DNA from: Bacillus sp. NP157
Lineage (GTDB): Bacteria; Pseudomonadota; Gammaproteobacteria; Xanthomonadales; Rhodanobacteraceae
Direction: 5' to 3'
Assembly: GCA_018889975.1 (NCBI GenBank)
Contig: CP076546.1
Coordinates: 3,782,001-3,846,000, forward strand
DNA: 64,000 nucleotides
Shown in pieces: positions 8,692 to 17,425 of this stretch. The notes beneath the pieces were generated by a model that saw only the letters and a list, made by a program, of their open reading frames with translations, was not told the origin of the DNA and searched no databases. Numbering within the stretch: position 1 is the stretch's first letter; each line of letters begins with the position of its first letter. The position numbers and the translations under genes were made by a program.

Positions 8692-9549
8692 CTAGCGCCG
8701 GCCTACCAGTGCGCCGATGGCCTCGTCGACTGAGGTCGTGCCCTTCGTCGTCCCTGCGCCGAAGGCGATCCAGCCTTCGTTGAAGCCATCGACCATGCGC
8801 ATCCGCGGCGTCGGGTTGTGCATGCCTTCCGCCCTGAAGCGCGCTTCCCATGCGTCGCGCGGCACGATGCGTGCCTTTACGTCGTGTCCCAGCACCCGGG
8901 CCAGCGCGGCGGCGAGGTCGTCGGGGCTGGTCCTTTGCGGGCCTTCCAGTTCGACGATGCGCACGCCTTCGCTGGGCTCGCCGAGCAAGCGCGCCGCCGT
9001 TTCGCCGACGTCCTTCGTCGCGACCATCGCGATCTTCCGGTCGAGCGGGGCGAGGAAGCTGTCGATGACCCCGTGCTTACGCGCGGCGTCGAGGTCCCAC
9101 TGGGTGTTCTCGATGAACCAGCCGGCGCGCAGGAAGGTCACCGGCATCGGCAACGTGGCCAGGACGTTTTCCATCCGGCCCAGCCGCGAGAGCAGGTTCG
9201 GCTCGGCGGCCTGGGCACCGATGGTCGACAGGACGACCACGCGGCCCGGCTGGGCGGCGAGGAGCGCGGCATGGATGCTGTCGATGACCGGGTCGGCGGC
9301 CGTGAGGAAGTCCACGGCGGGGTCGAACGCCGGCGGCAACAGGATGAAGACCGCTTCGGCGCCTTCGAAGGCACGGGTCAGTGCCGGCGTGTCGTCGAGC
9401 GCGGCGACGGCGACCTCCGCACCGCGGTCGAAGAAGCGTTCCGCACGGGCCGCGTCGCGGACGACGGCGCGGAATGGCTTGCCTGCGGCGAGCAGCGCAT
9501 CGGCGAGCGCACCGCCGACCTGGCCGGTGATACCGGTAATGGCGTACAT
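8692..9549 (-). CDS. NmrA-like NAD(P)-binding protein
   Basis: A 285-residue atypical SDR. The glycine motif is ITGITGQVGGALADALL at the N-terminus, with a second-strand Arg (VVRDAAR) favouring NADPH. It resembles the NmrA / quinone oxidoreductase 2 group (NAD(P)H-dependent reductases or redox sensors). The classical Tyr-x3-Lys motif is not obvious, typical for NmrA-like proteins. ATG 9549 is preceded by GAGGAGAAAG, a strong ribosome site. It is divergent from a LysR regulator starting at 9697, which probably controls it. Confidence 0.85.
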   Translation of the reverse strand: MYAITGITGQVGGALADALLAAGKPFRAVVRDAARAERFFDRGAEVAVAALDDTPALTRAFEGAEAVFILLPPAFDPAVDFLTAADPVIDSIHAALLAAQPGRVVVLSTIGAQAAEPNLLSRLGRMENVLATLPMPVTFLRAGWFIENTQWDLDAARKHGVIDSFLAPLDRKIAMVATKDVGETAARLLGEPSEGVRIVELEGPQRTSPDDLAAALARVLGHDVKARIVPRDAWEARFRAEGMHNPTPRMRMVDGFNEGWIAFGAGTTKGTTSVDEAIGALVGRR

Positions 9550-9696
9550 GGTCTTTCTCCTCGGTTCGTGGGGACGGAGGGAAAGATAGGCCCGTGGCTT
9601 TCGTGACTGAAGCGACGAACGGGCAGTTCTTTAGTGATCTTTTGTCACGACTGGACGTGGTAGAACCATGCCATCACCGCCCATCGACGACCGCCC

Positions 9697-10608
9697 ATGA
9701 CCACCGACACCCGCCTGCTCGGCAACCTTTCCATCCTCGTCTCGGTGGTGGATACAGGAAACTTCGCCCGCGCCGCGGAGGCCCTCGGCCTGACCCCGTC
9801 GGGCGTGAGCCGCGCGGTCGGCCGGCTCGAGGCGCGGCTGGGCGTGCGCCTGCTGCACCGGACCACGCGCTCGGTGACGCTGACCGACGAGGGGCAACGG
9901 CTGTATGCGCAGGTCGGCCCGCTGTTGTCCGGCCTGGAAGATGCCGCGCTATCCGCCGCCGGCGACGCCCAGGGCATTCGCGGCCGGCTGCGGGTAAGCC
10001 TGGACCCGATGTTTTCCTGGCAGGTGATCGCGCCGCGCCTCGGTGAGTTCCTCAGCCGCTATCCGGACCTGCAAATCGAGATCATCACGCGCGACGAACT
10101 GGGCGACCTCGTCGCCGATGGCATCGACGTGTCGGTGCGTTTCTGCGAGCCGCCGTCGTCGTCGCTGGTCGCGCGCAAGCTGCTCGACACGCGGGTGCTC
10201 ACTGTCGCCGCACCGTCGTACATCGCCGCGTTCGGCAAGCCAAAGGCGCCCGCGGACCTCGCGTCGCATCGCTGTATCCAGTTCCGCGATCCGGTCACGC
10301 GGCGGCCGTTCGACTGGGAGTTCCACCGGCGCGGCAAGGTACTCGCAGTACGCACCGAAGGCCCGTTGCTGGTCAACGACTCCGGCACGATGTATTCGGT
10401 CTGCCTCGGTGGCGCCGGCATCGCGCAGGTGCTCGCGGTGAGCGTGCGCGATGCGCTGGCCGACGGACGCCTGGTCGAGTTGTTTCCCGAGTGGACGGGT
10501 GAGACGTTCCCGCTCTACGCGTTCTATCCGTCGCGCCGCCATGCATCGCCCAAGGTGCGCGCGTTCGTGGATTTCTGCGTGGAGCTGGCGGGCGCCGGGC
10601 ACGCCTGA
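9697..10608 (+). CDS. LysR family transcriptional regulator
   Basis: 303 residues. The N-terminal winged helix-turn-helix (FARAAEALGLTPSGVSRAVGRLEARLG) is followed by the RTTRSVTLTDEG turn typical of LysR proteins and a C-terminal periplasmic-binding-like co-inducer domain. It resembles the AaeR/DsdC-type subgroup common next to oxidoreductases. It is divergent from the NmrA-like gene across a 147-bp spacer, the classic LysR arrangement with the target gene opposite. Confidence 0.92.
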   Translation: MTTDTRLLGNLSILVSVVDTGNFARAAEALGLTPSGVSRAVGRLEARLGVRLLHRTTRSVTLTDEGQRLYAQVGPLLSGLEDAALSAAGDAQGIRGRLRVSLDPMFSWQVIAPRLGEFLSRYPDLQIEIITRDELGDLVADGIDVSVRFCEPPSSSLVARKLLDTRVLTVAAPSYIAAFGKPKAPADLASHRCIQFRDPVTRRPFDWEFHRRGKVLAVRTEGPLLVNDSGTMYSVCLGGAGIAQVLAVSVRDALADGRLVELFPEWTGETFPLYAFYPSRRHASPKVRAFVDFCVELAGAGHA

Positions 10609-10634
10609 CGGCCCGGCGCCCGCCGCACGGTGCG

Positions 10635-11804
10635 CTAAGGCTCGATGCCGCGCTTCTCGCCTTCGAGGAAGTGGCCGAAGGCCGCCAGCGGACGGATGCG
10701 ATCGCAGACGATCTTGGTGATGGCCAGCATCGGCACGGCGAGGATCGCGCCGGGCACGCCCCACATCCAGTCCCAGAACAACAGCGAGATGATCACCAGC
10801 ACCGGGTTGAGCGTGAAGCGGCGCGCCAGCAGCATCGGCGTGATCGTCTCGCCTTCGATCACGTGGATCGCACCGTAGAGGATCATCGGCATGAAGGCTT
10901 TCCACAGCGGATCGAGGCTGAGCATGCCCACGCCGAGGAAGGTGACCAGGCCGACCAGCGGACCGAGGATCGGCACGTAGTTGAGCAGGAAGGCCACCGC
11001 ACCCCACAGCACGGCGTCGGGCAGGCCGAGCGCCCACATGGCCAGGCCGGTCACCACGCCCACGGCGGCATTCATCACGGTGATGGTGACGAGGTAGGAC
11101 GACACATCCGACTCGACCTGCTGCGAGATGTCGATGACCTGGCGCTTGTCCTTGAAGCGCGGCATCACTTCGACCAGCCGTCGCAGGAAGGTGTCGCCGG
11201 AGTTGAGCAGGAAGAACAGGACGAGGAAGGTGGTCAGGAATTCGGAGGCGAAGGTCTGCACGCCGGCGAGGATGGTCGACTGGATATCGGTCGCGCTGGC
11301 CGGCGCCGCGCTCGCTGCGGCCGGTGCCGCATGGCCCGCGTCACCCGCGCCGACCATGCCCTTGGCGTGGTCGATCATGCCCTTCAGGCTATCCAGCGGG
11401 CCGCTGACCACTTTCACCCGCTCCTGCAGGCGCGGCAGGCCTTCGGGCAGGCGCTTCGCCCAGTTCGCCGCCGGGCCGCTGAGCGCGCTGCCCAGTCCAC
11501 CAAGGATGCCGAACAAGGCGACGATCATCAGCAACGAGGCCAACACGCGCGGTACCCGCATCCGCTCGAACAGCCGCATCACCGGCTGCAGCAACAGCTT
11601 CAGGATGAAGGCCAGCACCACCGGCAGGATCACCTCGCGGGCGACGAACGAGGCCGCCAGCATGGCAAGCACGAACAGCCCACCCAGGAAGACCGTCTTC
11701 GGGTCGCTGGGCAGGGGCATCTCGGCATCGTCGACCGCTGCGTCGAGCGCGTCGGAGACCTTGGGTTCGACGGTAGGCGCCGTGTCGGGTGTTGGGCTGT
11801 GCAT
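10635..11804 (-). CDS. AI-2E family (PerM-like) permease
   Basis: A 389-residue polytopic protein with an acidic cytoplasmic N-terminus, eight or so transmembrane helices, and the conserved late region GAVAFLLNYVPILGPLVG and NPVLVIISLLFWDWMWGVPGAILAVP that marks the AI-2E transporter/PerM family. Family members export varied small molecules or exchange ions; autoinducer-2 transport cannot be assumed. An Ala-rich periplasmic insertion (about residues 150-180) is unusual. ATG 11804 is chosen because sequence upstream looks non-coding. It is divergent from a small membrane-anchored protein. Confidence 0.88.
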   Translation of the reverse strand: MHSPTPDTAPTVEPKVSDALDAAVDDAEMPLPSDPKTVFLGGLFVLAMLAASFVAREVILPVVLAFILKLLLQPVMRLFERMRVPRVLASLLMIVALFGILGGLGSALSGPAANWAKRLPEGLPRLQERVKVVSGPLDSLKGMIDHAKGMVGAGDAGHAAPAAASAAPASATDIQSTILAGVQTFASEFLTTFLVLFFLLNSGDTFLRRLVEVMPRFKDKRQVIDISQQVESDVSSYLVTITVMNAAVGVVTGLAMWALGLPDAVLWGAVAFLLNYVPILGPLVGLVTFLGVGMLSLDPLWKAFMPMILYGAIHVIEGETITPMLLARRFTLNPVLVIISLLFWDWMWGVPGAILAVPMLAITKIVCDRIRPLAAFGHFLEGEKRGIEP

Positions 11805-11945
11805 GGATTCCCCCGGATCGTGCGGTAAGCGATGCGGAGTGGAACATGCAGGGTGAGCGAATCGCGTGAAGGCGATGCCATCGCGCGGATGATCCCGTAT
11901 GGGTACGATCCAGCCTATCCAATGCCTCGACAAGGACACTCCGGC

Positions 11946-12428
11946 ATGAAGTCTGTTTTCCTGCTCCTCGGCGGCATCGTGCTCGGCGCCATCGCCATGG
12001 GCGCCCTCGACCGCCACGCCTCGCGCGTCTATGCCGAGGCCACCACCATGCAATCCGCGCAGGTCCTGACCGATAACGCCGTCCATGCCTACGGCGAGGG
12101 AAAGCTGGAGCAGGCCGCGGCGTTCGCTAAAGCGTCCAACGCCATCGCCTTGCTGGACCGTGACGCGTGGGACCTGGCATGGCCGTTCCAGGTCGCGTGG
12201 TGGAGCGTCGATGGCCGCGACAAGACGCGGCTCGACGCCAACTACAACGCCTACCTGGCGGCTTACCTGTCCGCCCGCATCGGCGATGCCCAGACGGCCG
12301 ACACCTACTACAAGCTGTTCGACCAGACCGACTGGACGCGCGAGCGACTGGATGCGTCCGCCGCGCGTTACCTGGACACGGCGTCGCAAGCCATGCGCGA
12401 AACCGATGCGCGAACCGGGTCGCCGTGA
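11946..12428 (+). CDS. Membrane-anchored hypothetical protein
   Basis: A 160-residue protein with one N-terminal transmembrane helix (SVFLLLGGIVLGAIAMGAL), followed by a helical domain reminiscent of a pair of TPR-like hairpins (AYGEGKLEQAAAFAKASNAIALLDRD). I do not recognise a family. ATG 11946 is preceded by AAGGA at a good distance; an ATG eight codons upstream is less well placed. It converges with the S41 peptidase gene, whose stop lies one base away, and is divergent from the AI-2E permease. Confidence 0.65.
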   Translation: MKSVFLLLGGIVLGAIAMGALDRHASRVYAEATTMQSAQVLTDNAVHAYGEGKLEQAAAFAKASNAIALLDRDAWDLAWPFQVAWWSVDGRDKTRLDANYNAYLAAYLSARIGDAQTADTYYKLFDQTDWTRERLDASAARYLDTASQAMRETDARTGSP

Positions 12429-12429
12429 C

Positions 12430-13869
12430 TCAGTGCAAGCCGGCGATCCACCGTTCCAGCGCCGCGGTGTCGGCGAGGTCGCCTTCGTACGGATAGCGCG
12501 GCACCCACGGCACGTTGCTTCCGCGCGGGCGGCCGCGATAGACCTTCATGGCGACGGCCAGTGCGACATGGCCGCTGGGTAACGTGCGCTGGCGGATATC
12601 CATGTAGGCCGTGTCGGCACTGGTTTCCTGGCCGACATGGATCGCGCCGAGGGCGAGGAACAGATCGGCGGCGTCCAGGCAGGCCGAGGCACATCCACTG
12701 TCGGTGACCATGTAGATGCGCGCGTGCGTGGCGGGCGGCTTCGGTGTCGGCGGCGCGGGATCGCTCACTTCGCTGTAGAACGGCTGCCCATTCGCCATCG
12801 CCGTTTGCATGCCGGCGATGGTCGTCTTTGCCCAGGTGATGTTCCCGGCGGGGGAGTCGGGATGCGCCGACCACATGGCCAGGTAGGTTTTGATCTGGGT
12901 GATGTTGTCTTTCGAGGCACGCCAGTCGACGCGCTTCGGACTGAGGTTGACCGCACGCGCCGCCGGCGTTCCCCAGAGCGCCGCCGCGATGCCATCGCCC
13001 CAACGGGAATCGCCACCGTCATTGCCACGCAGGTCGAGCACCACGCGTGGAGCGGCAAGGATCGTCGCGCGCTGCGCCTGCACCCGTGCGATCAGTGGCT
13101 CCAGCGCTTTGGCCGCCGCGTGCTCGAGGTTACCGTCGAAGTCGCTGAGGGCGATCCACACCGTGCCGTCCGGCAGCGTGCGCATGCCGATCGGTTCGGC
13201 CTTGCGTTGATAGGCTGCGGCAAGGCGCCTGCCCAGTTCGCCCTGGTCGATCGGATGCCACGCGAGGTCGACTTCGTGCTGTTCGCCGTCGTAGGCGAAA
13301 GTGCAATGCGTGGGACGCTGGATCCACGGGTTACCGATATCGGTGAACAGACGCCGCCCGCGTACCACGCGCGACGCATGCAGGCTCCATCGACCGCCTA
13401 CGGAACCGATGTTGTCGGCGGCAAGGGTGGCCGCGTCCTTGCCGTCGCAACCGACAAGCAACGCACCGAGCGGCACGGGTGCATCGTCGGCGCGCGTCAC
13501 CACGCGTTGTTCGTCCTTCGCGTTGAACGCGGTGAGGAAGCCCGGCCAACGGGTTTCAACAGGTGGCTCCTTGATGCCTTCCGGGACGAACACGCCGAGG
13601 TGGCCGTCGTTGAACACCGCCGAGTAGGCCGCCAGCGCGTAGAAGTAACCCGTGTAGTCGGTCGTCTGCTCCGCGCGTTGCAGCGCGAGCGCCAGCCCCT
13701 GGTCGTTCTTCGCGGCGAAACCGGGGTTTTCCGGATCGACCGGGCCCGGGTGGTTCACGGCGATATCGTCGTGCATGGCCTGGGCATCCATGCGCAGGCT
13801 GGCGGCCCAGTCCTGTGCCGAGGCGGCGGGCAGCGCGAGCAGCAACGCGGCGGCGAGCAGACACTTCAT
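12430..13869 (-). CDS. S41 family (C-terminal-processing type) peptidase
   Basis: A 479-residue exported protein with signal peptide MKCLLAAALLLALPAASAQ. The C-terminal half carries S41 fold motifs: VVLDLRGNDGGDS near residue 285 and TDSGCASACLDAADLF near residue 390, where the Ser is the expected nucleophile. No clear PDZ domain is present. It is probably a periplasmic or secreted Ser protease. ATG 13869 follows GGGATCC. A decayed copy of its first 30 codons and promoter lies at 16362-16498, on the far side of an ATPase/HNH module, so this gene forms one border of that insert. Confidence 0.8.
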   Translation of the reverse strand: MKCLLAAALLLALPAASAQDWAASLRMDAQAMHDDIAVNHPGPVDPENPGFAAKNDQGLALALQRAEQTTDYTGYFYALAAYSAVFNDGHLGVFVPEGIKEPPVETRWPGFLTAFNAKDEQRVVTRADDAPVPLGALLVGCDGKDAATLAADNIGSVGGRWSLHASRVVRGRRLFTDIGNPWIQRPTHCTFAYDGEQHEVDLAWHPIDQGELGRRLAAAYQRKAEPIGMRTLPDGTVWIALSDFDGNLEHAAAKALEPLIARVQAQRATILAAPRVVLDLRGNDGGDSRWGDGIAAALWGTPAARAVNLSPKRVDWRASKDNITQIKTYLAMWSAHPDSPAGNITWAKTTIAGMQTAMANGQPFYSEVSDPAPPTPKPPATHARIYMVTDSGCASACLDAADLFLALGAIHVGQETSADTAYMDIRQRTLPSGHVALAVAMKVYRGRPRGSNVPWVPRYPYEGDLADTAALERWIAGLH

Positions 13870-13988
13870 ACCGGATCCCTTTGGTCGTGGCTTGGGCCAT
13901 CGCGTTGTCGTGTGACTGCGCAGAGCATTACCGACAACCCAAGTTTCGATTTTGTCGCGAAAGTGTCCGCGCTTGTCAAAACACGGGG

Positions 13989-14717
13989 TCACTTTTTTGC
14001 TCTCCTGATCGAATTTGCTACTGCCGCGCAAACATCGGCTGTTTGATTAAACGTGAGTTCGCCCAATGCGCCAACCATCCACGAAAGCGCACCTTGCTGT
14101 CGTCGCGCGTTGATCCGCTCTTCCATCGCGCGCCTTTCTAGGAGCGCCAATGCATTGAGATCAAGCCCTCTAACCGTTCGCCTTCCTTTGGCAGTACGCC
14201 ACCGATAAATCCAGCCTTTTAGAATCGTTATATGTTGACTGTATCGGTCGTGATGAGGGTGCAGCCACCGATAGTCACTTTCCGATACCGGAAGCGATGA
14301 GGGCGAAGGCGAGATATTCTTCAATACCTGGCTGATTCTGCTTCCAGGATCAGGAAACACGTGCTTCGATACCTTCGCTTTGATCAACGATTGAAAATGA
14401 CGATACGCGCGATATTTCTGTGTGTTGCATGTCGCGCAGCTCAAGCCAAGGTTTAGAATTTCGAAGCGATATTCTGGAAAAGACGCCTTCTCCAGTACAT
14501 GTTCAAGGTGGGTCACGTTGTCATCCGAAAGATGCCGCCTACAGTAGCAACATCGACCGTGCTGTGCTCTGCGCAGATCGGCTTTCAAATTCACCTTGAA
14601 GGCGCGCACGACGGTGGCATTGCTGTCCCAATCGAAGCGAAGCAAACGCGCCATAGTGACATTGCCCGTCATTGTCGGAGAAGGAGAAATATGTTCGAAG
14701 CCTGGACGAATAGTCAT
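13989..14717 (-). CDS. ptuB: HNH endonuclease, Septu PtuB-like
   Basis: A 242-residue protein with an HNH/zinc-ribbon core: CCYC (residues 56-59), LEH with the catalytic-type His at 73, and LSCATCNTQK (94-101). This layout matches HNH effectors paired with ATPases in Septu systems and in some retrons (PtuB). The start ATG overlaps the stop of the upstream ATPase gene (ATGA), so the two are translationally coupled. Base composition is clearly more AT-rich than neighbours, indicating transfer. No reverse transcriptase is nearby, arguing against a retron. Predicted role: nucleic-acid cleavage in anti-phage defence. Confidence 0.75.
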   Translation of the reverse strand: MTIRPGFEHISPSPTMTGNVTMARLLRFDWDSNATVVRAFKVNLKADLRRAQHGRCCYCRRHLSDDNVTHLEHVLEKASFPEYRFEILNLGLSCATCNTQKYRAYRHFQSLIKAKVSKHVFPDPGSRISQVLKNISPSPSSLPVSESDYRWLHPHHDRYSQHITILKGWIYRWRTAKGRRTVRGLDLNALALLERRAMEERINARRQQGALSWMVGALGELTFNQTADVCAAVANSIRRAKK

Positions 14718-16090
14718 ACTTCACCCAGACTGATTAGTGCATCAATCACCTCAACGAGCGGATCGCCCTCGTCCAGTCTGATTCGAATGCTTGAAAGCTC
14801 CTTCTGCAGAGCTTCAAACTCCGACGATTGATGCTCGTTACGCTCTACGAGCCCTACCGCCTTTTGAACAACGTCGACGATAGCTTTGTTTCTACTTGAA
14901 GCAATGCCAAATTGTTCGAAAAGGATCTGGTCAGAAGACTTACCATAGGCTGCTTCGCCGGGCTCGCTCGCCTCGGGGGCGTCCATATCTACTACTGCCG
15001 CATCTTCAGGCGCATTCGAAACAATAAGCGGCGAGTGCGTGGCTGCAATCAAATGGCAGTCTCGGTGATCTTGAACAAGTGAAGAGAGCAAATCCATCAA
15101 TTGAAGTTGCCATTGTGGATGCAAGCTTCCCTCGGGCTCATCGATCAAGAGGACGGCGTCATCTGCCACCGCAAACAGCGCGCCCATCGCAACTGTGAAG
15201 TAGTGGAACTCGCCTGAGCTCAGTTCAAAAATCGATATTGATTTCGAGGTCTCAAATTTATTCGCGTTATGAAGCGGACGAACCTCAATATCAAGAATGC
15301 GAAGATAGTCATTCATTAGACCGAGCCTGATCGCACCCGGAGAGATCGCTACCTTGCCACTGTTTACCAAGGGATCTTCTCCTCCGAGGCTCAGCACGCT
15401 ATGACGCCCTCCGGCGCGCACAAACTCGTCGAGGTTTTCAAAATCGTCGTAATGAGTTGTTGAGAGGATGTACGCGGCGCGTTCTTTCGAAACTCGCGGT
15501 CCTTTCACCCCTTCATCCGCTTGAGATCGAGTCCCACTAGCAAGCCGCTGCATGTATCGGAGTGTGTACTGATCTCTAATAAGCTTGCGATTGAGATGGG
15601 TCGATGTTTCGACCCTGGCGCTTAGTACAGCAGAGAGACCTATCGTCTTCAGTGATTCTGAGAACACCGGGTGAGAGAAACGCGCCCAATTCTCCTCAGC
15701 AAGCATGAGGGGAAGAAGGGCCTCCATGGGCTCCCTTCTACTCAGGAGATTCGCGCCAACTAGCTGTCCGAAATATAGATAGTTTGGCTTGTCAAAATCC
15801 GTGGGCCTGCCGCCCTTCGACTTTGCCGGAAATCGATCCACAGCGGAGCCGGAGAAACATATAACCCGCGTACTACCGGTATCGACCGAAGGCTTTACAA
15901 GCTCCACGGAATCCAAATGGTCCGATGAAATCAGAGAAGAGACGATTGTCTTGAGTAAGGTGCTTTTCCCCGAGCCATTTCTCCCCGTAACAATCGTCAC
16001 CGCGGATTCGCTACCCTGGGTTGGCAATAGGAGAATATTCGTTTCTGGCCCGTTCTTCGGTCGCAGCCATACCGACTCAATCCTTGGCAT
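14714..16090 (-). CDS. ptuA: ABC-type AAA ATPase, Septu PtuA-like
   Basis: A 458-residue soluble ATPase of the AAA_15/AAA_21 (SMC/RecF-like) type. Walker A GRNGSGKST is at 36-44, the signature LSSGE at 290-294, Walker B LLIDEPEGSLHP with Asp-Glu at 317-318, and the H-loop ATHSP at 351-355. No TOPRIM domain is seen, so it is not an OLD nuclease. Paired with an overlapping HNH gene it fits PtuA of Septu, where the ATPase and nuclease form one complex. ATG 16090 has GGGA upstream; a longer frame to 16159 is less likely. Confidence 0.77.
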   Translation of the reverse strand: MPRIESVWLRPKNGPETNILLLPTQGSESAVTIVTGRNGSGKSTLLKTIVSSLISSDHLDSVELVKPSVDTGSTRVICFSGSAVDRFPAKSKGGRPTDFDKPNYLYFGQLVGANLLSRREPMEALLPLMLAEENWARFSHPVFSESLKTIGLSAVLSARVETSTHLNRKLIRDQYTLRYMQRLASGTRSQADEGVKGPRVSKERAAYILSTTHYDDFENLDEFVRAGGRHSVLSLGGEDPLVNSGKVAISPGAIRLGLMNDYLRILDIEVRPLHNANKFETSKSISIFELSSGEFHYFTVAMGALFAVADDAVLLIDEPEGSLHPQWQLQLMDLLSSLVQDHRDCHLIAATHSPLIVSNAPEDAAVVDMDAPEASEPGEAAYGKSSDQILFEQFGIASSRNKAIVDVVQKAVGLVERNEHQSSEFEALQKELSSIRIRLDEGDPLVEVIDALISLGEV

Positions 16091-16361
16091 TTTTTCCCTT
16101 TGTTCGCGTGTGATCGCTTGGTGGGAGCGGCCCGACAATGTTGCTACGAAATGCAACACGAGCCTTTGAGCTTCTGACTTGTGATGTCTTGACGTGTTCA
16201 GCCGTAGGCGCCTCTCTCTTTGTTCGAATGGGAGGCGTCTCCGACTGGCTAGCGAGGGCTCCGAAAGGCTGACACGAACTCTCGCTGTTGCCGTAGTTCA
16301 TCGTCAAGGTTTTACCGTCCCATATCCATACGGCGGATTGAGGCACCGTCGTTCTGCGTCG

Positions 16362-16452
16362 TCTGGGCATCCATGCGCTGGCGGGTTGCTAAGTGCTGTG
16401 CCGAGGCGCTAGGCAACGCTAGGAACAGCCCAGCAGCGAGGAAAGACTTCAT
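16362..16452 (-). pseudogene. Decayed 5' end of an S41 peptidase paralogue
   Basis: Reading leftward from the ATG at 16452, the first residues are MKSFLAAGLFLALPSASAQ, then RMDAQ, closely parallel to the intact peptidase at 13869 (MKCLLAAALLLALPAASAQ then RMDAQ). The match stops after about 30 codons and the frame ends soon after. An 18-bp identical core, ACTTCATACCGGATCCCT, spans both start codons, and similarity continues some 40 bp upstream. This is a gene remnant bordering the ATPase/HNH insert on its right. Confidence 0.75.
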
Positions 16453-16624
16453 ACCGGATCCCTGTGGTAATGGCGTGTGCCATCGTCGTTATGGCGGGTG
16501 TGTGCGTCAAGGGCCCAAGGTCGTTGCGGCCCCTTGTCTGTCGGCGCATGATCCACCAAGCGAACGGCCCAGCCACGACGACTGCCTACCGGACATCACG
16601 ACCAGCGTAGCGAAGGAGGAAGGG

Positions 16625-17356
16625 ATGCGCACGACCCGATCGATGTGTGTCGCTGCACTTGTGTCATTTCTCAGCACATTTTCCGCCATGGCCGCGGATA
16701 CCTATCCGCGCATGGCCCCGATCGATGCCTATCTGATGAGCCGTGCCGACGAGATCGCGCTGGCGAAGAGCGCCGCGCCACCGTCGGTCTCCGATCACGC
16801 CACGGTGCTCGTCATGACGCGCACGGGTTACGAGACGGCGTCGACCGGCACCAACGGATTCGTCTGCCTGGTCGAGCGCGGTTTCGCGGGCGCGCCGGAC
16901 TGGAACGAGCGCTGGAATCCGAAGATCCGCGCGCCGGCCTGCCTCAACCCACAAGCCGTGCAGTCGATCCTGCCGATCGACACGCTGCGCACCCAGATGA
17001 CCCTGGCCGGCAAGTCCGATGCCGAGATCTGGACCAGCATCAAGGCGAAACTGCACGGCAAGGCGATCCCCTCGCTGGCGTCGGGCGCGATGTGTTTCAT
17101 GATGTCCAGGGGCGCCTATCTCACCGACATGGGCGAACACCACATGGCGCATGTGATGTTCTACATGCCGTTCAAGGAGGGTGCCGAGTGGGGCGCCAAC
17201 CTGGACGGTTCGCCGGTGATGGGCGGCAATTACTGGTTCTTCGCACCCGAACACGCGAAGGATGCCGCGGCCCTGCCGCCGGTCTCCGTGCTGCTGGTGG
17301 GCACCAGCACCTGGTCGGACGGGACGCCCGCACCGCCGCCCGCCATGCCGCAATAA
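16625..17356 (+). CDS. Secreted hypothetical protein
   Basis: A 243-residue protein with a signal peptide (cleavage near SAMAADTYP). The mature part contains ATVLVMTRTGYETASTGTNGFVCLVERGF and later HHMAHVMFYMP; I know no function. Two or three Cys (in FVCLV, PACLN, AMCFM) could form a disulphide in the periplasm. A strong ribosome site (GGAGGAAGGG) decides ATG 16625; the frame is open further upstream into the peptidase remnant, which is fortuitous. It lies just right of the accessory ATPase/HNH block, with GC back to the chromosomal norm. Confidence 0.78.
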   Translation: MRTTRSMCVAALVSFLSTFSAMAADTYPRMAPIDAYLMSRADEIALAKSAAPPSVSDHATVLVMTRTGYETASTGTNGFVCLVERGFAGAPDWNERWNPKIRAPACLNPQAVQSILPIDTLRTQMTLAGKSDAEIWTSIKAKLHGKAIPSLASGAMCFMMSRGAYLTDMGEHHMAHVMFYMPFKEGAEWGANLDGSPVMGGNYWFFAPEHAKDAAALPPVSVLLVGTSTWSDGTPAPPPAMPQ

Positions 17357-17425
17357 GGCGCGCCGGGCGGCCTGCAAGCTTGATAATTGCTGCAATGCAC
17401 TAATATTCAGGGCATCCCCTACGTG

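Noticed and set aside
13989-16090. Retron with ATPase/HNH effector
   Set aside because: No reverse transcriptase or ncRNA-like structure adjoins the pair.
16077-16370. Possible small 97-aa gene upstream of the ATPase
   Set aside because: It overlaps the ATPase start, has no recognised domain and no good ribosome site. A short fragment looks protein-like but probably comes from a broken gene.
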